A DNA stretch of 21,603 nt from a virus. The translations under genes and the position numbers were made by a program. Below the pieces are notes generated by a model. The model was not told where the DNA came from, ran no database searches, and was given only the letters and a program-made list of their open reading frames with translations. The DNA is taken from the IMG/VR virus record IMGVR_UViG_3300042375_000102, positions 1-21,603 of that record. One strand, 5' to 3'. This document shows, one piece after another, positions 13,037 through 20,471 of this stretch (the stretch's first letter is position 1; each line of letters begins with the position of its first letter).

Positions 13037-13863
13037 GCCGCATCCGGGTCGTGGGGCGATTCGATGCGGACGATATTCGGGACGATGGTCGTATGTAGAG
13101 TCTCGCTGGCAGCGTGCAGAGGCTCATCCATTCGGTCGCCCCGGCGCCGAGGCATACCTACCCGCACGCGATCGGGATAGAGCGCGCGGGCAACCGAGAA
13201 CATATCTCGCGGTGGTCCAGGTGCGACCGCATATCGCCCCGGAACTAGCACCGCCGCCCAGAGCAGTAGTGCTAGAGCCTCGTTGAGCGAAACAAAATAT
13301 CGCTCGCACATTGTGACCGGGATTGAATCGCTGTCTGGCAGCGCCTTCCATATCTCAAACACGTTGCCGGACGACTCGGGTACGTTGTAAAAGCGTGCCA
13401 CGCTGCCGCCGGCGTTGAGCGTGATGCGTTCAGCCACTAGCTTAGTTGCCCCATAAGCGGTTTCCGGGTCGCATGACTTGCATGTGCTGGCGGTGATTAC
13501 GCGCGCGCTGGTCGAGCGGACGACATTCGCGGTGCCAGTAATGTTTATGGTCGCTGCGTCGAGAGGGTCGATCTCTCCGTCTGGCGCGTGCTTGGCACCC
13601 GCGAGGTGAAATACCAGCGTAGGCTTGACCCGCGCCATCACGTCGGCGAGCATGGTGCGGTTCGTCACGTCGCAATCGGCGATATCTGTTCCGATCGTAG
13701 ACACACCACGATCATTGAGTAGCATGGTGATCGCTGATCCGATGCTGCCCTCCGCACCGGTAACAAGGACGCGGTGCCTTTGCAACTCATCCAGCGGCGT
13801 ATCGATCTCTGGTGGATGCTCTGGTCGTCCGAGGATGGCTTCGATATTGAGGGAAGTAGTCAC
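13033..13863 (-). CDS. CapD/FlaA1-like nucleotide-sugar dehydratase/epimerase (276 aa)
   Basis: An extended SDR fold is evident. RVLVTGAEGSIGSAI (residues 31-45) has the glycine-rich NAD(P) motif, VFHLAGAKHAP (84-94) matches the HAAAxKHVP block of FlaA1/CapD proteins, and AYGATKLVAE holds the Y137-x3-K141 catalytic pair. Relatives convert UDP-GlcNAc to 4,6-dehydrated sugars. At 276 aa it is shorter than full CapD and has no membrane region, so it is a soluble type. GTG start overlaps the upstream stop (GTGA). It probably makes the sugar that the neighbouring acyltransferase and glycosyltransferases use; the product is inferred. Confidence 0.82.
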   Translation of the reverse strand: MTTSLNIEAILGRPEHPPEIDTPLDELQRHRVLVTGAEGSIGSAITMLLNDRGVSTIGTDIADCDVTNRTMLADVMARVKPTLVFHLAGAKHAPDGEIDPLDAATINITGTANVVRSTSARVITASTCKSCDPETAYGATKLVAERITLNAGGSVARFYNVPESSGNVFEIWKALPDSDSIPVTMCERYFVSLNEALALLLWAAVLVPGRYAVAPGPPRDMFSVARALYPDRVRVGMPRRRGDRMDEPLHAASETLHTTIVPNIVRIESPHDPDAA

Positions 13864-14561
13864 TCGCCGCCGTCGTCATTCCACGAGTTAGCCAGCCTAG
13901 TCGACAACCGCCAGTCAGCATCGGGTGGGAGTTGGTTGTCTGCCACGTCACGCCAACGCTCGTCAAAGTATCCAGCGTTCGCTGCGTGCGTTCGCGCATT
14001 GTGCGCCTTCAGATTCGGGGATGCTTCGATGGTGCTGGAGTTGTCGTGCTGAACGTGAGCCGATGATCCCGCGAAACCGATGCCGCAGACTTGTGCGCGC
14101 CGCTGCCAGTCCATGTCCTCGCAATACGCTGGGTAGAATCGCTCGCAGAACAAGCCGACCTCGGCAATGGCTCGGCTGCTAATCCACGTACAGCACCACG
14201 GTGGGCGACCGGCTTGCAGAACGTCTACTCCGTCAGTCTCGCCGGCGAAGACCGAGAACGCATCATCCGCGAAGTACGCGTCCGAGTTCAAGAGTAACCA
14301 CCCGTCCGATTCTGGTGTTGCCTTTATCCCTAGATTCCAACTTGTCGCAACGCCGAGGTTCGACGGCATCGTCAATAGATACGTCTTGCCGATGCCTTCC
14401 ATCTGCCCGTCGGTTCGCCAGAGATCGACATCCTCGTCGCCGAGGTTGTCGCCATTGTCGATGATCACTAGGCGCTCGACTTCACCGAGGCTGCCGATCG
14501 CACGCTCCAGCAGGTCGTAGCGGTTCAAGACCGGGATGATGACGGTCGCTAGTCCACTCAT
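13860..14561 (-). CDS. Glycosyltransferase, GT-A fold, family 2-like (233 aa)
   Basis: MSGLATVIIPVLNRYDLLER is the classical GT2 opening. Later come NLGVATSWNLGI, the metal-site-like LLLNSDAYF (residues 89-97) and AYCEDMDWQRRAQVCG (about 145-160). The order matches rhamnosyl/GalNAc-type transferases. ATG overlaps the stop of the upstream glycosyltransferase as ATGA, so the two are translationally coupled. An in-frame ATG at 14609 exists but lies inside the upstream gene and adds a non-homologous segment. Confidence 0.87.
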   Translation of the reverse strand: MSGLATVIIPVLNRYDLLERAIGSLGEVERLVIIDNGDNLGDEDVDLWRTDGQMEGIGKTYLLTMPSNLGVATSWNLGIKATPESDGWLLLNSDAYFADDAFSVFAGETDGVDVLQAGRPPWCCTWISSRAIAEVGLFCERFYPAYCEDMDWQRRAQVCGIGFAGSSAHVQHDNSSTIEASPNLKAHNARTHAANAGYFDERWRDVADNQLPPDADWRLSTRLANSWNDDGGE

Positions 14562-15820
14562 GCCGCGGCTGGGTCCCACGCTGCAAGCTGCTCCAACGCG
14601 GGACGCCAATACTTTGCGTAGACAATATCCGCATCGTAGTCGGCAGCGAAGTCGATCGCCTGCTGGCTCGGTCCGCGCTCGGTAGCGTACGCTTCCTCTA
14701 GCGCGTCAACGATGCGCGGAATCATTGGGGTGGCGAACCACGCGTCCTGGTACGGATCCCAGAGAGGCTGTACCTCGACCGCCCAGCCATCGCCGACGAG
14801 CTCGGTCTGTGCAGTCCAGTCGCTTACGATGACGCGCGTACCGCACGCCTGCGCCTCGACTACGGGCACGCCGAAGCCTTCGCCAGCCGATGTCGCCAGC
14901 AAAACGTCGGCGGCGCTGTAGAGCGACGCTAGCGCCTGCTGTGGCAGGTTCATCCGGTAGAGGTATTGATCGACGAAGCAGACCTGATTCTCAGGGATGC
15001 CGCACCCGCGGATCAGCGCCCGGAGGTCTACGCCAGTTGCGATCGCCGACGCTTCGGTGTGGAGGTACAGGATCGCGTCAGGATGCTTGGCAGCGAAGAT
15101 CGAGAACGCCAGCAGGTTCTCACCGAAGCACTTGCGGACTGGCGTCCTGCCCTTGTTTGCAGAGTTCATCATCACGACGAAGCGATCAGACTTGACGCCC
15201 ATCAGTTCGTGACCCGTGACAAGGGTGCCATCCGCATCAGCGAATGATGGTGTCGGCTTGAAGACCGGCTCGACAGCGTGCGGAACATAGATCGACTCGA
15301 TGCCATCGTCCGCCATCATCCGCTCGGCAAATCGGCTCATCGCGATCGGCTTGACGTTGGGACGCTTCAACCATTGCAGCACCTTGGGCGGTGCTGGCTG
15401 GTGATCGATTGGCGCCCACGCGGCGATCTTCGGGATCTGCTTTATGCCCGGATTCTCTAGCGCCCACACGTCAAACAAGATCACGACCAGGCTGGGGAGT
15501 TCGGTGCCGTGCGCCCAATGCTGCGCGTGCGCGTTCAAGATATCATCGCTATAACCGGAGATCCCGCAGGGATACAGCTTTACCCCACCATTCCAAGTAG
15601 TCTCCGCGCCCTGCAAGCCATAGTTGCACGCGATTGCTACTTCGTGCTGATCGCGCGTTAGGCGCTGAACAACCTGCGCCGTCTGGACGCCGTAGCCTGT
15701 AGCAGAAAATGGAGCGTTCGAGGCCCAAAGCACGCGCTGCCGCGTCACGCCCTCGGCTTGTGGTGGTGCTGGTGGCTTTGTGTGCTTCGCCTGTTGGCGT
15801 CGCGTCGCGCGATTCGACAT
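14558..15820 (-). CDS. Glycosyltransferase, GT-B fold, family 4-like (420 aa)
   Basis: After a basic N-terminus (MSNRATRRQQAKHTK) comes RVLWASNAPFSATGYGVQTA, the N-terminal Rossmann strand of GT4-type enzymes. The C-terminal domain has YSAADVLLATSAGEGFGVPV then VEAQACGTRVI, which contains the E-x7-E motif (E314, E322). I chose ATG 15820 because GGGGGAG lies just upstream and the frame further up runs through the terminator hairpin. It is the first gene of the sugar cassette, directly behind the capsid gene terminator, so its expression depends on read-through or a separate promoter. Confidence 0.88.
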   Translation of the reverse strand: MSNRATRRQQAKHTKPPAPPQAEGVTRQRVLWASNAPFSATGYGVQTAQVVQRLTRDQHEVAIACNYGLQGAETTWNGGVKLYPCGISGYSDDILNAHAQHWAHGTELPSLVVILFDVWALENPGIKQIPKIAAWAPIDHQPAPPKVLQWLKRPNVKPIAMSRFAERMMADDGIESIYVPHAVEPVFKPTPSFADADGTLVTGHELMGVKSDRFVVMMNSANKGRTPVRKCFGENLLAFSIFAAKHPDAILYLHTEASAIATGVDLRALIRGCGIPENQVCFVDQYLYRMNLPQQALASLYSAADVLLATSAGEGFGVPVVEAQACGTRVIVSDWTAQTELVGDGWAVEVQPLWDPYQDAWFATPMIPRIVDALEEAYATERGPSQQAIDFAADYDADIVYAKYWRPALEQLAAWDPAAA

Positions 15821-15832
15821 ACTCCCCCGTCC

Positions 15833-15877
15833 AAAAAAAATAGTGGCTACCCGACAAACGATCTGCCGGGTAGCCAC
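15833..15877 (-). terminator. Rho-independent terminator behind the capsid gene
   Basis: An 11-bp perfect stem (15867-15877 with 15843-15853, GTGGCTACCCG and its complement) surrounds a 13-nt loop. It is followed on the minus strand by TA and eight T residues. It lies 16 bp beyond the capsid stop and ahead of the glycosyltransferase ribosome site. It should cap the abundant head-gene message. Confidence 0.9.
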
Positions 15878-15892
15878 CATTCTACCTATCGA

Positions 15893-17074
15893 TCAGGATG
15901 CGCCACCGATGAAGTGGTTGACGTGACTGACCTGCGGCAAGTTGCCGTCCACGCGAAGGATCGTGCGGAGCGTGACCAGATCCGTCGAGAACGCGAAGTC
16001 ACTCGAAGAATCGACACGAATGCCGCCGACCTGACGAACGTAGTAGCTGGGGAGGTGGCCGAAGATTACGCTCTTCACGGCAGTACCTGCATCAGCCATT
16101 GCTGGGTTCTCGTAGAGCGGGAAGCCGAGCAGCGTGTCGGGGGTGTTCTCGTTGAGGCGAGGCGCGAAAACGTAATTCCCGGCCGTATCTTTGAGTTTCC
16201 TGACAGCACCGATGGACTTGCCGTTCATCATGTAGCCGGCACCCGGCAACATCCGGGCTGCCCCGTCTACCGAGTAGGCCAGGTCGATCAGGTTATCGGC
16301 TGTGAATGCACCAGTCGTACCCGTGCCACCAGTAACGCCGAGGGTCGAAGCGGTAACGATACCGTTCGGCTGCGTCGTGGCCGTGCCAGTTGTCAAGGCC
16401 GCGTTCACGTTGAAGCCAATGCCTTGTCCAACCTGGTCGGCAAGGAAGCCGAGGATGTCGACGCCGGAGTCTTCGATCATCTCACGCGAAACCTGCACGA
16501 GATACGAAAACTTGAACGCGCTCATCGTGATGAATGCCGAGAAAGCCGGATCGCTCTCGCCAATAGCACCGGCTTCAGCAGCAATCGTTGCAGCCGAGTA
16601 AGTATTTACGCGAGGGATCTGGAGGTTTTCGCCGCCGGCAGTCGTGAGGACTGTCGAGGTGGTGAGCATCGGACCAACAAGGCGAGCCTTGAGAATGATC
16701 TGATCATAGAATGACGTGGCCACTGGGGCCCCGGTGTTGCTCTTCAAGACGTCGCGCTTCTCGAAGTTGAGCGAACGAACCTCGCCGCGAGCAAGCTTGC
16801 GGAGAGCCTCGGTGTCGTCGTCGTCGGCAGGTGCAACCTCGTCCGTGCGGACGCTAGCGGCAGCAACGTCGAGGCGCTGTGCGCGCTCTTCGTCCTTGGT
16901 GATCTGCTCGATGACGCGAGCGCGGTTGTCCATGTCCTCGGAGATGCGATCATAAATCACGTTCTCTTCGGCGGTCAGGTCGCGGGACTCGGCGGCAGCT
17001 GCGTCGAGCAGGTGCTTTGCCTCTTCCCATGCGTTCAGGCGCAGTTCGTTCTGGCGCTTCAAGTAATCAGACAT
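15893..17074 (-). CDS. Major capsid protein, HK97 fold with N-terminal scaffolding domain (393 aa)
   Basis: Residues 1-95 are charged and coiled-coil-like (DYLKRQNELRLNAWEEAKHL through TKDEERAQRL), the delta domain removed by the prohead protease. The mature part contains GAPVATSFYDQIILKARLVG (E-loop and N-arm region), GENLQIPRVN, FKFSYLVQVSREMIEDSGVD, FNVNAALTTGTATTQPNGIV and ending HVNHFIGGAS. This is a typical HK97-type capsid protein in order and length. ATG at 17074 was chosen with AAAGGATC 9 nt upstream; an upstream in-frame ATG at 17092 would place that ribosome site inside the gene. A strong terminator follows. Confidence 0.95.
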   Translation of the reverse strand: MSDYLKRQNELRLNAWEEAKHLLDAAAAESRDLTAEENVIYDRISEDMDNRARVIEQITKDEERAQRLDVAAASVRTDEVAPADDDDTEALRKLARGEVRSLNFEKRDVLKSNTGAPVATSFYDQIILKARLVGPMLTTSTVLTTAGGENLQIPRVNTYSAATIAAEAGAIGESDPAFSAFITMSAFKFSYLVQVSREMIEDSGVDILGFLADQVGQGIGFNVNAALTTGTATTQPNGIVTASTLGVTGGTGTTGAFTADNLIDLAYSVDGAARMLPGAGYMMNGKSIGAVRKLKDTAGNYVFAPRLNENTPDTLLGFPLYENPAMADAGTAVKSVIFGHLPSYYVRQVGGIRVDSSSDFAFSTDLVTLRTILRVDGNLPQVSHVNHFIGGAS

Positions 17075-17199
17075 GCGGTGTGATCCTTTCAAGAATCAAA
17101 AGTTTGGTCTAACGGATGTCCCGCGCGGCTCCGCACCGGGTGCGCCTGCCGCGGCTCCGCAGATCAGACAACCCCAATGGTAACAGCGCAAAAGTACGT
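17075..17199 (-). promoter_or_regulatory. 5' untranslated region of the capsid gene with three GC-rich palindromes
   Basis: On the minus strand a GCGGAGCCGC palindrome (within 17151-17161) and a CGCACCCGGTGCG palindrome near 17132-17144 are followed by a second GCGGAGCCGC (within 17125-17135). An 11-bp direct repeat is therefore interrupted by a different hairpin. No T-run follows. The region could terminate partly, protect the capsid message from decay or hold a promoter. I cannot name a convincing -10/-35 pair. Confidence 0.45.
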
Positions 17200-18687
17200 C
17201 TAGACGCGCGAGAACAAAAGGTCAAGCTGCTTGCGCTTCATGTCTAGCGACGCCTTGGCCTCGGCACCGATGGTCGTATCGGCGCGCAGCTTCTGCACGA
17301 CGGACTCGATCAGCATTGCTGCGTCTTCGTCGAGCATCTCGCCGGCCTCAAGCTTCGTGATCGCAGCATCAAGCTGCGAAGCGTCGGCGCCAGTAGCAGC
17401 AGCAAGATTGTCAAGGCTGCGAACGCCGGCACTCGTTGCCGTATATGCCGGAAACGCAGTCACGATAGAAACTTCATGCAAGCGAACCTCGCGCAGTTCG
17501 CGCGTTGCACCGTCCGGCGACCAAGTATCGCCACCGCTCGGAACGCTAAATCCAAAACTCATGGAATCGACATCGCCACGCTTCATCAGGATTGCAAGAT
17601 CCTTGCCGTCCGTCGTCGGCGGCAAGTCGGCCTCGACCCGCAAGCCGTGAGAATCCTCAGAGAGTCGCAACGTACCGGCACGCTTCGAGGCCAGCACGCG
17701 GGTGGTGTCGTGATTCACGAACATCTTGATCTCATTACGCGAAGAGAGCGAATTCGCAAACGCGCCGGGGGCGATGCGCTCAATAAATGGCAGCGGCTCT
17801 GACTCGGAGTTGAAGACAGCAGCGTAACCCGTGAAAGCCATTCCGTCGCCTTCGCCGAGATCGCGGATCTCAAACTCATTGACGGTGATTCGACGTGTCT
17901 CGACGGCAGTAGTCATAGCGTCAATGGTAGCACCGCGAGGTTCGCTAACGACAAACGCGCTACGCTCTTCTGCTTGGATCTGCTCTGCCTTCAACGCGAA
18001 CCAGTCGATTGCTGGCTGCGGATCTAGTGGGTTGATTCCCCAAAGATAGAACGCAACTGCGCCAGCTCCGGGGAATCCCTCAGCGTCGGGGTCACGGTTA
18101 TCCTCGGAATCAAGATCGACTAGGTGGCGCGCCGCCCATGCGTTCGTTCGGATCACCTTGTCTTCGGATACTTCTCCATCAGCCATCAGACGCGCTTCGC
18201 GGATCGTGCGATCAACAACACCATCGCCAGACAATCCAGCCGCGTGATACTCCAAGCCGCGCGCTGCGGCTTCCATCACGTACTCAGGGAGCATCAGATC
18301 AACCGCACGATACCCGGCCTCTTGCTCATCAGCGTCGTCGCCCTCGTCAGGCTGCCAAGCGTTGCAGTAGTAAGCGCCGTTGACGTACTCATCCCACCGC
18401 TCACACCACGCCTTGTCATCCTGCACGTTCGACTCGTCATAGAAATAACAGTTGCCACATGCGCGCCCATCGGGGACATCCTCGGCGAGCGCCGGTCGAT
18501 AATTGTCTGGCAGCACGCGCTCCCCACCCGGCTCCAGCCCCTCCTTGATCGAGATCGCTACCATCTGATCGATCGCCTCCTGTTTCGTCGCGTGGCAATG
18601 AATCACAATCAGATCACCGCCGACATCTTGTTTGACCGTCGCCCACCCGGCACAGTCCGCTTGCTGATCGCTAATGAAGTAAGGCAT
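17200..18687 (-). CDS. Prohead protease fused to an N-terminal Cys-containing phage domain (495 aa)
   Basis: Residues 260-420 are an HK97-type (S78/U35) prohead protease: FTGYAAVFN, FIERIAPGAF, MFVNHDTTRVL (H326), DSMSFGF (S377) and EVSIVTAFPAY. It trims the scaffold and capsid proteins. Before it lie two further regions. Residues 75-111 have four cysteines (C77-GN-C80, C95, C108) and end YYCNAW, resembling a HiPIP-like iron-sulfur layout. Residues 135-240 hold ARGLEYHAAGLSGDGVVDRT then AWAARHLVDLD and AFYLWGINP, a module often seen in phage head proteins. The full length is about twice that of a plain protease. An internal ATG at 17916 (M258) could give the protease alone. The C-terminus is helical (residues 420-490). 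Confidence 0.88.
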   Translation of the reverse strand: MPYFISDQQADCAGWATVKQDVGGDLIVIHCHATKQEAIDQMVAISIKEGLEPGGERVLPDNYRPALAEDVPDGRACGNCYFYDESNVQDDKAWCERWDEYVNGAYYCNAWQPDEGDDADEQEAGYRAVDLMLPEYVMEAAARGLEYHAAGLSGDGVVDRTIREARLMADGEVSEDKVIRTNAWAARHLVDLDSEDNRDPDAEGFPGAGAVAFYLWGINPLDPQPAIDWFALKAEQIQAEERSAFVVSEPRGATIDAMTTAVETRRITVNEFEIRDLGEGDGMAFTGYAAVFNSESEPLPFIERIAPGAFANSLSSRNEIKMFVNHDTTRVLASKRAGTLRLSEDSHGLRVEADLPPTTDGKDLAILMKRGDVDSMSFGFSVPSGGDTWSPDGATRELREVRLHEVSIVTAFPAYTATSAGVRSLDNLAAATGADASQLDAAITKLEAGEMLDEDAAMLIESVVQKLRADTTIGAEAKASLDMKRKQLDLLFSRV

Positions 18688-18690
18688 TCC

Positions 18691-18954
18691 CTATGCCATC
18701 TTCTGAATCATCACGCTGACAGAGTTGGTATTCGCCGAGATTCCCCACAAGCCCTCGCCCGGATTGAGGATGATCTGGCGCTCCTGTTTGCCGTCCAAGT
18801 GGATACCCGTCGAAATCGTCACGCCGGAATCGCCTAGAAAGATCTGCTGACTTGTTTCGTTGTTATGGACTGTCACGCGCTGCGACATCGCATTAGCAGC
18901 ACACAAAAGCGTCGCCGCCGTTGTCACGCTGATCTGCGCCGTCGTCATCGTCAC
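18691..18954 (-). CDS. Small beta-rich structural-type protein of unknown function (87 aa)
   Basis: The sequence shows ISVTTAATLLCAANAMSQRV, TVHNNETSQQIFLGDSGVTI and a G-xH-L-D-GK segment, ending SVMIQKMA. V-x-V-x-N...IFLGDSGVT with a closing V-x-V strand is a beta-sandwich outline seen in small proteins near phage portal genes, with no function known to me. It begins GTG at 18954, overlapping the portal stop (GTGA), or ATG at 18948. It ends 3 bp before the protease gene. A minor head or decoration role is only suggested by position. Confidence 0.75.
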   Translation of the reverse strand: MTMTTAQISVTTAATLLCAANAMSQRVTVHNNETSQQIFLGDSGVTISTGIHLDGKQERQIILNPGEGLWGISANTNSVSVMIQKMA

Positions 18955-20306
18955 GAAGACACCGGATACGCCGCCGCTGGATCTTCTGGATCGACCTGCG
19001 CGATACCTTGCAACTGCACGGACGGGAGGCCCGTATGCGGCAACGCGTCCAAGCCGAGCGACGCAAGCGTCGCGGAGGGATCGAATCCAGCCTGCACGAG
19101 CTTCACGGCGATCGAGGTCTTCTTCTCCAGCTCGGTCAGGTTCGCAGCAGCCAGATCGACGTTCGCAAGCGGCACTCGGTACACGTCGCCACCATCCGCC
19201 GGCGGCATGTCTTCTAACCGGTGGATGTCATTGATTGAGAGGAACCCGGACTGGATGCCAGTCGAGAAAGATGCGTATCGGCTAGCCTGGTCGCCGCGTA
19301 GCAAGCCGTCGACGTTGATCTTCAGGAAGGCATCACCGGGAATCAGGTTGCTGTAGGCATCCTCGATCTTGACGATGTACGGGCGTAAGCAGTACGTGAC
19401 GAAGTGAATACCGTTCATCTCGACGGATGCGTACGACATCGCGCCGGGAGTCGTCACGCCGAGCAGCGCTGGCGGACAGCGGAACGCGCGCGCGATCTCC
19501 TCCGTGCTGTATTGGCGAGACTCCAACATCTGCGCCTCATTAGGCGCCGCCGAGGTCTGCGAATATTTTGCGCCGCCGAATAGCACGCCGGGACGATGGG
19601 AGCGGCGGACGGATCGGTGCTGCTCCTCGAATGAGTCGCTTAGGTCTTTGGCTTGCTCGCGCGTCAACGCGCCCGGAAACTCGATGACTCCTCCCAGCGT
19701 GCTGCCCTGCCCAAAGAACAATTGGGCGAAAGTGTCGAGCGCCCTACCGAGTCCAAGCGTGTCGCGGATCAGATCGATGCGCGAACGTCCACGCAACTCG
19801 CCCGGAAGCAAGAGCTCGGTTAGGTGCATCATCTCATCATGCGGGACGATCTCGCGACCATTGTCGATCGAATACTCGACGCGGCGGGTTACGTTGTTGC
19901 GCTGGACTTCGACCTTGCGCGGGTTCAAGACGACTAGGCCAGCGATGCCCTGATCGTCGCGCAAGATGCGGATGAAGGCGTTGCCGTTCATCAGCAGCGA
20001 GATCAGCACCTGCGAGAAATGCGTCGTCCTAGACATGCCAACCTCGGGCAAGTCGAGCCAGACCGGTCGCGGATAGGGGATGCGTTCGGTGCCATCGCGG
20101 CGGAACGTGTCGATAGGCAGAGTCGAGATCGAATCAGCGATCAAGCGCACGCACGCGTAGACGGTGCCGAGCTTGAGCGCCTCGTCTTGGTTCATCGTGA
20201 CACCGGAGTTCGTCGTCAATGCAAGCGAATCGCCCGAAGCGAAGATAGTCTGGAACGAGATCGATCGCTCCTCAGAATTATTCCGCCCGAACAGTCCGCC
20301 TAGCAT
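18951..20306 (-). CDS. Portal protein, HK97 family (451 aa)
   Basis: The N-terminus (MLGGLFGRNN) leads into ALKLGTVYACVRLIADSIST, then LPIDTFRR, the hallmark portal opening. LLMNGNAFIRILRD, VVLNPRKVEVQRNN and MMHLTELLLPGELRGRSRID follow, and RAFRCPPALLGVTTPG is the conserved P-PALLG block. The length is usual for phage portal proteins. It forms the dodecameric ring through which DNA enters the head. GAGAGGAAC lies 8 nt before the ATG. The C-terminal 40 residues are Ala/Pro-rich and presumably flexible. Confidence 0.95.
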   Translation of the reverse strand: MLGGLFGRNNSEERSISFQTIFASGDSLALTTNSGVTMNQDEALKLGTVYACVRLIADSISTLPIDTFRRDGTERIPYPRPVWLDLPEVGMSRTTHFSQVLISLLMNGNAFIRILRDDQGIAGLVVLNPRKVEVQRNNVTRRVEYSIDNGREIVPHDEMMHLTELLLPGELRGRSRIDLIRDTLGLGRALDTFAQLFFGQGSTLGGVIEFPGALTREQAKDLSDSFEEQHRSVRRSHRPGVLFGGAKYSQTSAAPNEAQMLESRQYSTEEIARAFRCPPALLGVTTPGAMSYASVEMNGIHFVTYCLRPYIVKIEDAYSNLIPGDAFLKINVDGLLRGDQASRYASFSTGIQSGFLSINDIHRLEDMPPADGGDVYRVPLANVDLAAANLTELEKKTSIAVKLVQAGFDPSATLASLGLDALPHTGLPSVQLQGIAQVDPEDPAAAYPVSS

Positions 20307-20309
20307 TCG

Positions 20310-20471
20310 TTAGTTCCTCTCAATTGCGACGGCGAACGCGATCATGAACGCTCCGGCTAGGGTGATTCCTGCTGGCACGAACATCAGCCCGACACCCGTC
20401 GAGATAATGATCGCGCCTAACACTTGTAGACATATGATAGCCGCCCTAAAAGGCGTAGAATCCCGGCGCAC
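20310..20471 (-). CDS. Small two-span membrane protein (53 aa)
   Basis: After VRRDSTPFRA the protein is almost entirely hydrophobic (AIICLQVLGAIIISTGVGLM, then FVPAGITLAGAFMIAFAVAI), ending ERN. Two spans with a short turn are likely. It lies between the terminase and portal genes. The GTG at 20471 has GGGAGAG 5 nt upstream and overlaps the terminase end by 26 bp. The frame is also open from ATG 20504, giving 64 aa. The function is unknown. It resembles small holin-like or membrane proteins, but the window has a separate lysis cassette. Confidence 0.6.
   Translation of the reverse strand: MRRDSTPFRAAIICLQVLGAIIISTGVGLMFVPAGITLAGAFMIAFAVAIERN

Noticed and set aside
15821-15880. Upstream ATG for the first glycosyltransferase
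   Set aside because: It would translate through the terminator hairpin and T-tract and has no ribosome site. ATG 15820 has GGGGGAG.
15758-16714. Plus-strand open frame of 318 codons opposite the capsid gene
   Set aside because: Antisense to the major capsid gene and running through the terminator hairpin. No domain and no ribosome site.
18124-18837. Plus-strand open frame of 237 codons opposite the protease gene
   Set aside because: Arg/His/Ile-rich shadow of the minus-strand protease and small protein genes, without family features.
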